A stretch of DNA of 51,283 nt from Burkholderiaceae bacterium (GTDB taxonomy: Bacteria; Pseudomonadota; Gammaproteobacteria; Burkholderiales; WYBJ01): the NCBI GenBank assembly GCA_011525945.1, contig WYBJ01000158.1, positions 1 to 51,283 of the forward strand, read 5' to 3'. Both the position numbers and the translations under genes were made by a program. The notes under the pieces are model-generated. The model was given only the letters and a program-made list of their open reading frames with translations. It was not told the DNA's origin and did not search any database. Position 1 is the stretch's first letter. Every line of letters begins with the position of its first letter. Positions 17,567 through 26,187 of this stretch are shown here, piece by piece.

Positions 17567-18397
17567 TCAGGGCGCACCGGCTGCGCCGCGTCGCGCCGGC
17601 GTCTCGTCCCGAGGCGCGCCCGGGTGCGAAGTCCTCGTGCGCAACTGCGCTTGCAGCTCGTCCAGGCGATCGAGACGTTCGTGCAATTGCCGGTGCCAGT
17701 CGTCCAGCACCGCCATCCACTCGCGCGACTCGCCCTTGTCCACGCTGAAGCGCTCGGTCTCGGGCGACAACGGGACCGCATTGACGGTTGCAGGAGCGAC
17801 CGGCTCGCGTCCGACCTTCGCCGCGCGGCCGAGCCCCATCGCCGCAACCTGCGCGCCCAGCTCGTGCATACGCTCCTCTACGCGGATGAAACGCTCGTTC
17901 AATGCGGCGATATGATAGTTCTTGAGCGCGAGCTCCCGGTGCATGCGCTCGAGCTCGCCGTTCTTGCTCAGATACTGCGCCTCTGCGTTCGCCGCGATCC
18001 GCTCCTGGCGCTGCAATGCGAACTCCTGGCGCTCGATCTGTTCCTTCAGCGCACGCAGCGTATGTCCAAAGGACTCACCGAGGGATGTACGGATGGGACT
18101 CGCCCATTCGTCGAACTCGCGCCTGCGCGCGACATGCACCTTGACCAGATCGCGCAATTGTTCGATCTGCGTCTCATCGCGCCCGAGCTTGTCGTGCAGC
18201 GTACCGAGCTCGTTTTGCAGTGTGTCGCAGCGCTCGAGCATGCGGGCAAGCGAAGTCTGCTTCTGCGCGGCGTCGGCTTGCAGTCGCTCGTATTGCTCGC
18301 GCAATAGCCGCCATCGGCGGTGCGACCAGCAAGCCGCGACGAGCACGACCAGCGCAGCCGCGAATCCAGCCCAGGAAAGGACCGAGTCGGTCACCAT
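17567..18397 (-). CDS. Membrane-anchored coiled-coil protein of unknown function
   Basis: A 276-residue protein with one N-terminal membrane helix (about residues 6-24, LSWAGFAAALVVLVAACW) followed by basic residues and a very long heptad-rich helical region from about 30 to 175 (for example LLREQYERLQADAAQKQTSL). A less ordered, Pro- and Arg-rich tail ends in GAAGAP. I do not recognise the family; the layout resembles chemotaxis-like or RmuC-like anchored coiled coils without their catalytic parts. It sits between the acyl-CoA dehydrogenase (39 bases away) and the CoA transferase (1 base away), which is unusual for a catabolic operon. Confidence 0.72.
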   Translation of the reverse strand: MVTDSVLSWAGFAAALVVLVAACWSHRRWRLLREQYERLQADAAQKQTSLARMLERCDTLQNELGTLHDKLGRDETQIEQLRDLVKVHVARRREFDEWASPIRTSLGESFGHTLRALKEQIERQEFALQRQERIAANAEAQYLSKNGELERMHRELALKNYHIAALNERFIRVEERMHELGAQVAAMGLGRAAKVGREPVAPATVNAVPLSPETERFSVDKGESREWMAVLDDWHRQLHERLDRLDELQAQLRTRTSHPGAPRDETPARRGAAGAP

Positions 18398-18436
18398 GGC
18401 GCAACGAGCCCCGGGGTCGAGCGCACGTCGCCGGCG

Positions 18437-19642
18437 TCAGGCCGGGTGCCGTTCAACGAGCTGGCGCGCGATGATGATACGCTGCAGCTCATTGGTTCCC
18501 TCGCCGATCACCAGCAACGGCGCATCGCGGTAATAGCGCTCGATATCCAGCTCCTTCGAGTAGCCGTAGGCACCGTGGATGCGCATCGCTTCGAGCGAAT
18601 TCTCCACCGCCGCCTCGGTCGCGAACAGTTTCGCCATGCCGGCTTCCATGTCGCAGCGCGCGCCGCGATCGTACGCCTGCGCCGCAGCATCGGTCAGCAA
18701 GCGCGCTGCTTGCACGCGCGTCGCCATGTCGGCGAGCTTCAACTGGATCGCCTGGTGCTGACTGATCGGCTTGCCGAAAGTACGTCGCAGTTGCGCATAT
18801 CGAATCGAATCCTCCAGCGCCGCGCGCGCGACCCCGACCCCTCGCGCCGCGACGTTGATGCGGCCGAGTTCGAGGCCGGCGAGAACCTGCTGCAATCCGC
18901 GTCCCTCGATATCGCCGATCAGGTTGGCAGCGGGGACGCGGTGCGCCCGAAACACGAGCTCGGCGCTGTCGATGCCCTTGTAGCCGAGCTTCTCCAGCTT
19001 GCGGCTCGCCTCGAACCCCGGGCCCTTCTCGCAGATGAACACGCTCATGCCGCGATGACGCGGCTCCGCCCTCGGATCCGTTTTCACCAGCACGGCGACG
19101 CAATGGCCGTGGATGCCGTTCGAGATCCAGGTCTTGGTGCCGTCGATCAGGTAGTGCTCGCCGTCACGCCGAGCCACCGTGCGAATCGCCTGCAGGTCGG
19201 TGCCGCAATCGGGTTCGGTCAATGCCAGCGCGCCACGCAGCTCACCGCTGGCGAAACGCGGCAGGTAGCGCTCTTTCTGCGCGTCACTGCCGGCGCGCTG
19301 CACCAGCGCCGCCATGATGAGGTGAGAGTTGACGATGCCGGCAAGCGACATCCACACTGCCGAGATGCGCTCGATGATGCCCGCGTAGGTGACAGCACTC
19401 AGGCCGAGCCCGCCATAGCGCTCTTCGATGATGCAGCCGAACAGGCCCATCGCGCGCATCTTTTCCACGATGGCGGCGGGCCAGGAATCGGCGTGATCGA
19501 GCTCGCGCGCAACCGGGCGCACTTCGCGCGCGAGGAACGCGTCGATCGCATCGAGCAGCGCCCGATCCTTCGGATCTGCGCAAGACGCTGCCTGCTGCGT
19601 GTGCGCGAGCGATTGGGTGTCAGGGGACGAGCCGGTGGCCAT
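18437..19642 (-). CDS. Acyl-CoA dehydrogenase
   Basis: A 401-residue FAD-dependent acyl-CoA dehydrogenase, forming the 2,3-double bond of an acyl-CoA and passing electrons to ETF. Signatures: ALTEPDCGTDLQAIRT, KTWISNGIHGHCVAVLV, RTFGKPISQHQAIQLKLADM, IHGAYGYSKELDIERYYRD and GEGTNELQ, the last supplying the catalytic Glu. The set is closest to the short-branched, glutaryl or methylsuccinyl group, but the exact substrate cannot be fixed. The ATG at 19642 follows GCGGGGTG; a GTG at 19651 is possible. The MaoC gene ends 13 bases upstream, so the two are probably co-transcribed. Confidence 0.9.
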   Translation of the reverse strand: MATGSSPDTQSLAHTQQAASCADPKDRALLDAIDAFLAREVRPVARELDHADSWPAAIVEKMRAMGLFGCIIEERYGGLGLSAVTYAGIIERISAVWMSLAGIVNSHLIMAALVQRAGSDAQKERYLPRFASGELRGALALTEPDCGTDLQAIRTVARRDGEHYLIDGTKTWISNGIHGHCVAVLVKTDPRAEPRHRGMSVFICEKGPGFEASRKLEKLGYKGIDSAELVFRAHRVPAANLIGDIEGRGLQQVLAGLELGRINVAARGVGVARAALEDSIRYAQLRRTFGKPISQHQAIQLKLADMATRVQAARLLTDAAAQAYDRGARCDMEAGMAKLFATEAAVENSLEAMRIHGAYGYSKELDIERYYRDAPLLVIGEGTNELQRIIIARQLVERHPA

Positions 19643-19655
19643 GCGCTGCACCCCG

Positions 19656-20174
19656 CTAAAGATCGATGCGGTCCTCGACCGCGTGGCCGCGCTTCGGAAT
19701 CAACGCCGTGCGCTCGAAGATCATGAACACCGTGCCATCGGCCTTGCGTGCGGTGGTGCGCACCGTCACCAGGCCTTCATTCGGGCGACTACTCGATTCG
19801 CGCATGGAAATCACCTCCGATTCGGCGTAGATGGTGTCGCCGGGAAACACTGGCGCGGTGAGCCGCAGCTTGTCGATGCCGAGGTTGGCCGTCGCCTTTG
19901 CGCTCACGTCGGCGACGCTCATGCCGAGCACGATGGCGATGGTGAGGCCGCTATTCACCAGGCAGCGGCCGAACTCGCTCTTCGCGCCATAGGCGCTGTC
20001 GCAATGCAGCGGGTGGAAATTCATCGTCAGCAGCGAGAACTGGATGTTGTCGGCCTCGGTGATCGTGCGCCCCGGCCTGTGCTCGTACACCGCACCGAGC
20101 TCGAATTCATCGAAATAGCGGCCGTGGCTTTCGCGGTAACGGCCAGGTCCGACGGGGCGGGCGTATGCAACCAT
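19656..20174 (-). CDS. MaoC-family acyl-CoA hydratase
   Basis: A 172-residue hot-dog-fold protein, likely a hydratase for an enoyl-CoA such as mesaconyl- or itaconyl-CoA. It shows GRYFDEFELGAVYEHRPGRTITEADNI and TMNFHPLHCD, the active-site loop in which the conserved Asn/His/Asp act. The later segment FPGDTIYAESEVISMRESSSRP is characteristic of this MaoC subgroup. It is the first gene of the acyl-CoA cluster running leftward to 14329. The specific substrate is inferred from neighbours (acyl-CoA dehydrogenase, CoA transferase, CitE-like lyase). Confidence 0.88.
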   Translation of the reverse strand: MVAYARPVGPGRYRESHGRYFDEFELGAVYEHRPGRTITEADNIQFSLLTMNFHPLHCDSAYGAKSEFGRCLVNSGLTIAIVLGMSVADVSAKATANLGIDKLRLTAPVFPGDTIYAESEVISMRESSSRPNEGLVTVRTTARKADGTVFMIFERTALIPKRGHAVEDRIDL

Positions 20175-20486
20175 CCGAAGCTCCTGTGCTGTCGACTATA
20201 TCAGCATGCCGCACCTGCGGGCAGGTGGCCCGAGTCTGTGCGATGGCCGCAGCCATTGTCAACCGAGCGAGCGTTCAGTCTGGCTCTTGCATGAGGCGAT
20301 AGGCCGAAGGCCCGCGGGCGCGAACGGCGTGAATGCGGCCAGCGCCGCATGGCGCCGCAGGCGGGCAAGAGCGCCAAGTCGTGATACCCTCGTTTCGCCG
20401 TGACGCGGCGCTGGTGCGCTCGGGCAACTGCGCATCGCGGTTCCGCCGCGGCTGGCGTCATCACAACATCGAAGGAGGAGCAAGCA
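20175..20486. other. Divergent intergenic region, no gene
   Basis: 312 bases between the MaoC gene (leftward) and a Bug receptor (rightward). Short open frames here have no family features or ribosome sites. It must hold the promoters for both units, but I could not identify convincing -35/-10 pairs or an operator by eye. A strong GAAGGAGGAG at 20471-20480 serves the Bug gene. Confidence 0.6.
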
Positions 20487-21467
20487 GTGAATGCATCTCG
20501 CTACCTGGCGTGCCTTATCGCGATTCTCGCGCTCGCGCCGGCCAAGGCGTCGGTCGCGGCCGACGTGGCAACCTATCCGAGCCGGCCGGTGCGCTGGGTT
20601 GTACCGTTCGCTCCCGGCGCGTCCAACGACATCATCGCGCGCCTGATGGCGCAGAAGCTCACCGAGAGTCTCGGCCAGCAATATGTCATCGACAATCGCG
20701 GCGGCGCCGGAGGCCTGGTCGGCGGCGAGATCGTCGCCAAGTCCGCGCCCGATGGCTACACGCTGCTTTCCGCCAACCCCGGACCGAACATCAACAACAT
20801 CCTGCTGCGAAAGAAACCCCCTTACCAGTTCGACGACTTCACGCCGATCGTGTTCTTCGGTTATGCACCACTCATCCTCGTCGCCAACCCGAAGTTTCCG
20901 CCCAACACCGCCCGCGCGCTGGTGGAGTACGCGCGCTCGAATCCCGGCAAGCTTTCGTGGGCGACGTCCGGATACGGCTCCAGCCTGCACATCGGTCTGG
21001 AGTTGTTCAAGGCGGCTACCAAGATCCAGGTCACCCACGTCCCATACAAGGGCACCGCACCGGCTTTCATCGACCTTATCAGCGGCCAGGTCAACGCGAT
21101 GTACACCACCTCGGTCAGCGCCGAGGCGCACTTGAAGGCGGGGCGTCTGAAAGCGCTGGGGATCGCAGCGAAGAAGCGCCAGGGCGTCCTGCCCGACCTG
21201 CCGACGCTGGAAGAGCAAGGCATCAAGGATGCCGAAGCGATCGTCTGGTTCGGGCTCGCCGGGCCGGCCAAACTGCCGCAGCCGATCGTGCACAAGCTCA
21301 ATGGCGAGATCAATCGCGCGCTCGCCCTGGCCGATGTGAAGAAGCGACTCGATCAGCTCGGCCTCGAAATCGGCGGCGGCACGCCCGAGGACTTCGTGAG
21401 ATTCATGAATGGCGAAGCGAATCGGCTGCGTGGCCTGATCAAATCGGGCGCGGTGACAGCGGAGTAG
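20487..21467 (+). CDS. Bug-family tripartite tricarboxylate transporter receptor
   Basis: A 326-residue periplasmic receptor. The GTG start at 20487 is fixed by GAAGGAGGAG (20471-20480) six bases upstream and opens directly into a signal peptide (MNASRYLACLIAILALAPAK, cleavage near VAA). Mature motifs: YPSRPVRWVVPFAPGASND, YVIDNRGGAGGLVGGEIVAK, APDGYTLL, THVPYKGTAPAFIDL and LPDLPTLEEQG. It probably binds a small carboxylate. Divergent placement beside the MaoC/acyl-CoA dehydrogenase/CoA transferase cluster suggests it supplies that cluster's substrate, which is an inference. Confidence 0.92.
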   Translation: MNASRYLACLIAILALAPAKASVAADVATYPSRPVRWVVPFAPGASNDIIARLMAQKLTESLGQQYVIDNRGGAGGLVGGEIVAKSAPDGYTLLSANPGPNINNILLRKKPPYQFDDFTPIVFFGYAPLILVANPKFPPNTARALVEYARSNPGKLSWATSGYGSSLHIGLELFKAATKIQVTHVPYKGTAPAFIDLISGQVNAMYTTSVSAEAHLKAGRLKALGIAAKKRQGVLPDLPTLEEQGIKDAEAIVWFGLAGPAKLPQPIVHKLNGEINRALALADVKKRLDQLGLEIGGGTPEDFVRFMNGEANRLRGLIKSGAVTAE

Positions 21468-21476
21468 TCGTGACCG

Positions 21477-22133
21477 CTAGCAACCGCGTACGACGACGAT
21501 GTGCACGCGGTAAGGCCCGTGCGCACCCAGGACGAGCGTCTGTTCGATGTCCGCGGTGCGTGAAGGGCCGGAGATGAAGTTCATCGCGCGCGGCAAGTTG
21601 GCGCATTCGCTGCGCACCAGCGCCCAGGCCTCTTCCATGCCGATCACGATCCGCGTCGCGGGCACGATCGCGATGTGCGTTTCGGCAAGGAGACTGGTCG
21701 ATGCCGGCCGATCGGGGGCGGACAACTGCAACAGCGTGCCGGTCTCGGCGATGGCGCAGAAGCAGCCGGTGATACCGATCGCATCCGCGGCTACGGCCTT
21801 GCGCGCTTGCGCCTCGATCCCGCCGCGCTGCCAGTCGAGCTGTGCGAGCGCGGGCCACACCACCACACTTCGCGGCAGGTCATTGCGTGCGAGATAGCCG
21901 GCCACCGCCTCGGGCACGGCCGAGCTGGTCTCGACCTCATCGACAGTCGACGAAGCCGCCAGCGCCCGCTCGCGAAAACGCGCCAGTGGCTGCCAGTCCG
22001 CTGCAGGCCGAGGTCCGGCGGGGTGCTGCGCCATCCGCGCAAGCAACCCGTCGGCGGTCGCGGCGGGCACGGGGCCGCTGCGTCCGAGCGCGCCACGAAT
22101 GCGCTCGAGTATGCGATCGCGCGCGGCCGCCAC
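21477..22133 (-). CDS. lutC: LutC-like LUD-domain lactate utilisation protein
   Basis: A 218-residue protein of the LutC/YkgG (LUD) family, one of three subunits of the LutABC L-lactate-oxidising complex. The motifs ITGCFCAIAETGTLLQLSAP, THIAIVPATRIVIGMEEAW and ISGPSRTADIEQTLVLGAHGP are diagnostic. The start is GTG at 22133, preceded by GGGCGCGGGC; no ATG lies in frame before the family region. It is 10 bases downstream of the methylmalonate-semialdehyde dehydrogenase gene and thus separated from lutB and lutA by that gene. It ends 9 bases from the convergent Bug receptor. Confidence 0.88.
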   Translation of the reverse strand: MAAARDRILERIRGALGRSGPVPAATADGLLARMAQHPAGPRPAADWQPLARFRERALAASSTVDEVETSSAVPEAVAGYLARNDLPRSVVVWPALAQLDWQRGGIEAQARKAVAADAIGITGCFCAIAETGTLLQLSAPDRPASTSLLAETHIAIVPATRIVIGMEEAWALVRSECANLPRAMNFISGPSRTADIEQTLVLGAHGPYRVHIVVVRGC

Positions 22134-22143
22134 GCCCGCGCCC

Positions 22144-23664
22144 TCAGCGCCCCAGGGTCGGCATGACGAAGCTGCTGCCGACGGGCCTGTCTTCGGTCCA
22201 GCGTGTGGTGATGACCTTGGTGCGCGTGTAGAAGTACACCCCTTCCATGCCGTGCACGTGCAGGTCGCCGAAGAGCGAATTCTTCCAGCCGCCGAAGGAG
22301 AAGAACGCCATCGGCACCGGGATCGGGACGTTGATTCCGACCATGCCGACCTCGATCTCGTTCTGGAAGCGCCGCGCCGCACCGCCCGAGCGGGTGAAGA
22401 TCGCCGTGCCGTTGCCGTAGGGATTGCGATTGATGAGATCGATCGCATCGTCCAGGCTCTCGGCGCGCAGCACGACCAGCACCGGGCCGAAGATCTCGTC
22501 CTTGTAGACGGTCATGTCGGGCCTGACCTTGTCGAACAGGGTCGGCCCGATGAAAAATCCCTGCTCGCGCCCCGACACCTCGAAGGCGCGCCCGTCGAGC
22601 ACCAGCGTAGCGCCCTCCGCAACGCCCGTGTCGACATAAGCCTTGACCTTGTCGCGATGCGCGCGCGTGATGAGCGGCCCCATTTCGACCCCACCCTGAT
22701 CGCCCGGGCCGACCGGCAGCTTCGCGGCCTTGTCGCGGATGCTGTCGACGAGCTTGTCGCCGATCGCCCCGACCGCCACCACGGCCGAGATCGCCATGCA
22801 ACGCTCGCCCGCCGAGCCGTACGCCGCACCGATCACGGCGTCGGTCGCGAACTCGAGATCGGCGTCGGGCAGCACGACGGCATGATTCTTCGCGCCACCG
22901 AGCGCCTGCACGCGCTTGCCGTTACGCGATGCCGTCTCATAGACATAGCGCGCGATCGGCGTCGAACCGACGAACGAAACGGCGCGCACATCCGGGTGCT
23001 CGATGAGCGCATCGACCGCTTCCTTGTCGCCGTGCACGACGTTGAGCACGCCGTCGGGAAGACCCGCTTCCGTAGCGAGCTCGGCCATGCGCAGCGACGC
23101 CGACGGATCTTTCTCGGACGGTTTCAAGACGAAGGTGTTGCCGCAGGCGATCGCGACCGGAAACATCCACAGCGGCACCATCACGGGGAAGTTGAACGGC
23201 GTGATGCCGGCGCAAACCCCCAGCGGCTGCAGCATCGAGTGGCAGTCGACCGCGCGCCCCACGTCCTCGGCATGCTCGCCCTTGAGCAGATGCGGCACGC
23301 CCGAGGCGAACTCGACCACCTCGATGCCGCGCTGTAATGAGCCGGCCGCATCGGCCAGGATCTTGCCATGCTCCTGCGTGATGAGGCGCGCGAACTGATC
23401 GCGATTCGCCTCCAGCAACTCGCGAAAGCGCGTGAGCACGCGCGCCCGACGAAGCGGCGGCGTGTCGCGCCATTGCTCGAACGCCTGAGCGGCAGCGCGC
23501 ACTGCGGCATCGATGTCGGCCTTGTTGGCCATCGGCGCCTTGCGGATCACGGCGCCCGTGGCGGGATTGGTTATGTCACCGGTGCGTGTGCCGCTCGCAG
23601 CCACTGCCTTGCCGCCGATCCACAGCGGCAGCGTTCCAGTCGTGTTCGTGTCGACGATGCTCAT
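22144..23664 (-). CDS. mmsA: CoA-acylating methylmalonate-semialdehyde dehydrogenase
   Basis: A 506-residue aldehyde dehydrogenase of the MmsA group, converting malonate- or methylmalonate-semialdehyde to acetyl- or propionyl-CoA. Family-specific features: LPLWIGGKAVAASGTRTGDI at the N terminus, PLGVCAGITPFNFPVMVPLW, GSTPIARYVYETASRNGKRV, LGGAKNHAVVLPDA, and the catalytic Cys in SAGERCMAISAVVAVG, the sequence typical of the CoA-acylating subgroup rather than of acid-forming aldehyde dehydrogenases. Length is normal. It separates lutB from lutC. The pathway (valine, inositol or beta-alanine breakdown) is not decided by the neighbours. Confidence 0.92.
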   Translation of the reverse strand: MSIVDTNTTGTLPLWIGGKAVAASGTRTGDITNPATGAVIRKAPMANKADIDAAVRAAAQAFEQWRDTPPLRRARVLTRFRELLEANRDQFARLITQEHGKILADAAGSLQRGIEVVEFASGVPHLLKGEHAEDVGRAVDCHSMLQPLGVCAGITPFNFPVMVPLWMFPVAIACGNTFVLKPSEKDPSASLRMAELATEAGLPDGVLNVVHGDKEAVDALIEHPDVRAVSFVGSTPIARYVYETASRNGKRVQALGGAKNHAVVLPDADLEFATDAVIGAAYGSAGERCMAISAVVAVGAIGDKLVDSIRDKAAKLPVGPGDQGGVEMGPLITRAHRDKVKAYVDTGVAEGATLVLDGRAFEVSGREQGFFIGPTLFDKVRPDMTVYKDEIFGPVLVVLRAESLDDAIDLINRNPYGNGTAIFTRSGGAARRFQNEIEVGMVGINVPIPVPMAFFSFGGWKNSLFGDLHVHGMEGVYFYTRTKVITTRWTEDRPVGSSFVMPTLGR

Positions 23665-23682
23665 GGGCTTCTCCTAGAAACT

Positions 23683-23870
23683 TTCCCTCACCCCCGCTTA
23701 CGCGAAATGAGAGCGGGCATATCCCGCACTGACCTACAAGCCCCCGTCGCGGGGGTCAAGTGGCTGACTTCCCTCTCCCTTTGGGAGAGGGATCGAGGGT
23801 GAGGGAAGATCTTGCGTCGTGCGCATGCCCTCCCTCACCCCCTGCCCCTCTCCCGAGGGGAGAGGGGGGT
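23683..23870. repeat. Cluster of REP-like palindromic repeats
   Basis: At least two related palindromic units in opposite orientation. Unit A (about 23770-23807) contains CCCTCTCCCTTTGGGAGAGGG followed by GAGGGTGAGGGA. Unit B (about 23830-23868) has the inverse arrangement, TCCCTCACCC then CCCCTCTCCCGAGGGGAGAGG. A third, partial head (TCCCTCACCC, 23684-23693) lies to the left, and a separate CCCCCG/CGGGGG hairpin is at 23741-23755. Such CCCTCACCC/CTCTCCC repeats are scattered between genes in many proteobacteria. The right unit overlaps the end of lutB. Confidence 0.75.
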
Positions 23871-25265
23871 GTGCTTGCTAGCATACAGCGCGCGAAATGT
23901 CTTGCCCTGCGGCGCCGGCATATCGCGACCGCCGGTCCAGCCGCGGCCTAACGGCAGGCGCGCGATCGTACCGCGTTTGCCGCCCATCCAGGCGAGCACC
24001 TTCACCCCCACGGCCGTGATCCAGGCATAGAGCCGCGGCTGCGATGCGAGCCACGCCCAGAGCGCGAGTGCCGTGCGCTCATGCCGCGGACGTAGGCCGC
24101 GCTGATACTGGCGCTCGCGCAGCTTGCGCATGAGCTCGGGCAGCGGAATCTTCACCGGGCAAACGACCCCGCATTGATTGCACAGCGTCGATGCATGCGG
24201 CAGATCGAGCGCGTTCTCGATGCCGACGTAACTCGGCGTGAGCACCGAGCCCATCGGTCCCGGATAGACCCAACCGTAGGCATGACCGCCCACGCTCTGG
24301 TACACCGGACAGTGATTCATGCATGCGCCGCAGCGGATGCAGCGAAGGATCGCACGCACCTCGCTCGCCAGAATGGTCGAGCGGCCGCCGTCGAGCAAGA
24401 TGACGTGAAACTGCTCCGGACCGTCCAGATCGTCGTGCGCACGCGTGCCGGTCGTGACGGAGACATAGTTGCTGATCGACTGCCCGGTGGCCGAGCGCGG
24501 CAACAAGCGCATGAGGGTCGCGACGTCCTCCAGCGTCGGCACCACTTTCTCGATTCCGGTGATCGCGACGTGGATGCGGGGAAGTGTGGTCGCCATGCGG
24601 CCGTTGCCTTCGTTGGTGACGATGAGCGTCGACCCGGTTTCGGCGACGATGAAGTTGGCGCCGGTGATGCCCATGTCTGCATCGAGGAAGCGCGGCCGCA
24701 GCCGCTCGCGCGCCTCGCGCGTAAGCGCTTCGATGTCGGTCTTGCGGGCGGTGCGATGCTTCTCGGCGAACAGATCCGAGACCTGGTCGCGTGTCTTGTG
24801 GATCACCGGCGCGATGATGTGCGAAGGCGGCTCGTGGCCGAGCTGCAGGATGTATTCGCCCAGATCGGTCTCGACGACTTCGATCCCGGCGGCTTCGAGC
24901 GCATCGTTGAGCGCGCACTCCTCGCTAACCATCGACTTTGACTTGACCGCCTTGCGCACGCCGTGCTCGCGCGCGATCGCGGTGACGATCGAATTCACGT
25001 CCTGCGCCGTCTCGGCCCAGTGCACGACCGTGCCACGGGCGGCGGCGTTACGCTCGAACAGCTCGAGAAAGAAGTCCAGATGATCGAGCGCGCGCTGCCG
25101 GATCGCAGCGGCCGCGTCGCGCGTCGCCTCGAAGTCCAGCTCCGCCATCACCGCGGCACGCCCCGGCACGAAGCGGCGTTTGAGCCCGTCGAGCGCCGCG
25201 CGCAGATGCGGATCGGCCAGCTTCTCGCTGGCGCGCGACTTGAAATGCATCGATGCGACTTGCAT
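23835..25265 (-). CDS. lutB: LutB-like iron-sulfur lactate utilisation protein
   Basis: A 476-residue protein of the LutB/YkgF family. The N-terminal two thirds has the LUD fold (SKSMVSEECALNDALEAAGI, ETDLGEYILQLGHEPPSHII, GITGANFIVAETGSTLIVTN). The C-terminal part has two 4Fe-4S motifs: CIRCGACMNHCPVY and CNQCGVVCPVKIPLPELM. It passes electrons from L-lactate oxidation together with LutA and LutC. The last residues TPLSPRERGRG are encoded by the palindromic repeat at 23829-23870, which also supplies the stop codon, so the natural C terminus has been replaced or extended. Confidence 0.92.
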   Translation of the reverse strand: MQVASMHFKSRASEKLADPHLRAALDGLKRRFVPGRAAVMAELDFEATRDAAAAIRQRALDHLDFFLELFERNAAARGTVVHWAETAQDVNSIVTAIAREHGVRKAVKSKSMVSEECALNDALEAAGIEVVETDLGEYILQLGHEPPSHIIAPVIHKTRDQVSDLFAEKHRTARKTDIEALTREARERLRPRFLDADMGITGANFIVAETGSTLIVTNEGNGRMATTLPRIHVAITGIEKVVPTLEDVATLMRLLPRSATGQSISNYVSVTTGTRAHDDLDGPEQFHVILLDGGRSTILASEVRAILRCIRCGACMNHCPVYQSVGGHAYGWVYPGPMGSVLTPSYVGIENALDLPHASTLCNQCGVVCPVKIPLPELMRKLRERQYQRGLRPRHERTALALWAWLASQPRLYAWITAVGVKVLAWMGGKRGTIARLPLGRGWTGGRDMPAPQGKTFRALYASKHTPLSPRERGRG

Positions 25266-25417
25266 GGCGGTTTCAGACCGTTGTCGCCATCAGGGGATTG
25301 GCGCCGATGCGTCGTGTGGCGAGCGGTTTGCCGCAGCCGCCTGCCGCAGAACCATGCGGCGTGCGCAGGCGAGCGCCGATTCCGGCCGCGCGCCGATCGA
25401 CTGCCCCGCCGGGCGCG

Positions 25418-26155
25418 TCATGACCTCTCATCCTCGACGCCCGCGAGCACCTCCGCGACGTGCAATACGCGCGTGGTCGAATCGCCGCGACGACGCAAGC
25501 GACCTTCGATGTTGAGCATGCAGCCCAGGTCGCCCAGTACCACCGCGTCTGTGCGCGCCTGGACGATGCGATCGCATTTCACGTCGACGATGCGAGTCGA
25601 GATGTCGCCGAACTTGACCGCGAACGCGCCACCGAAGCCGCAGCACGCCTGCGCCTCGTCCATTTCGCGCAACGTGAGCCCGCTCACCTTGGCGAGCAAC
25701 GCGCGCGGCTGGTGCTGGACGCCGAGCTCGCGCAGCCCCGAGCACGAGTCGTGATAGGTAATGCTGCCCGCGAACGTTCCGGGAACGGCGGCAAGCTTCG
25801 CCACGCGTACCAGGAAATCCGTCAGCTCATAGGTTTTCGCGGCGAGCGCCTGCACGCGTTCCTGCCAATCGGGCGCATCCGCGAACAGTTCCGGATAGTG
25901 CACGCGGATCATCCCGGCACACGAACCCGACGGCGCCACGATGTACTCGCAGTGTTCGAACTCCGCGACCATCTTCTGCGCGAGCTTTTTTGCCCCGGCG
26001 CGGTCGCCCGAGTTGTAGCCCGGCTGGCCGCAGCACGTCTGCGTGCCCGGCACTACCACTTCGCAGCCGGCCGACCGCAACAGCCGCAAGGTCGCGAACC
26101 CGATGCGCGGGCGCATCAGATCGACCAGACAGGTGACGAAGAGGCCGACGCGCAT
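25418..26155 (-). CDS. lutA: LutA-like cysteine-rich (Fe-S) lactate utilisation protein
   Basis: A 245-residue protein with two CCG-type cysteine-rich domains: VPGTQTCCGQPGYNSGD with the upstream Cys in FVTCLVDLMRP, and MDEAQACCGFGGAFAVKF with Cys in HDSCSGLREL. This duplicated CCG layout is that of LutA/YkgE and related heterodisulfide-reductase-like subunits. The ATG at 26155 begins MRVGLFVTCLVDL, the usual family start. It lies 152 bases upstream of lutB in the direction of transcription and 32 bases downstream of a succinate-semialdehyde-type dehydrogenase, suggesting one long transcript. Confidence 0.9.
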   Translation of the reverse strand: MRVGLFVTCLVDLMRPRIGFATLRLLRSAGCEVVVPGTQTCCGQPGYNSGDRAGAKKLAQKMVAEFEHCEYIVAPSGSCAGMIRVHYPELFADAPDWQERVQALAAKTYELTDFLVRVAKLAAVPGTFAGSITYHDSCSGLRELGVQHQPRALLAKVSGLTLREMDEAQACCGFGGAFAVKFGDISTRIVDVKCDRIVQARTDAVVLGDLGCMLNIEGRLRRRGDSTTRVLHVAEVLAGVEDERS

Positions 26156-26187
26156 CGCCCGGACGGATCGCTCGGCGCTCGATCCGA

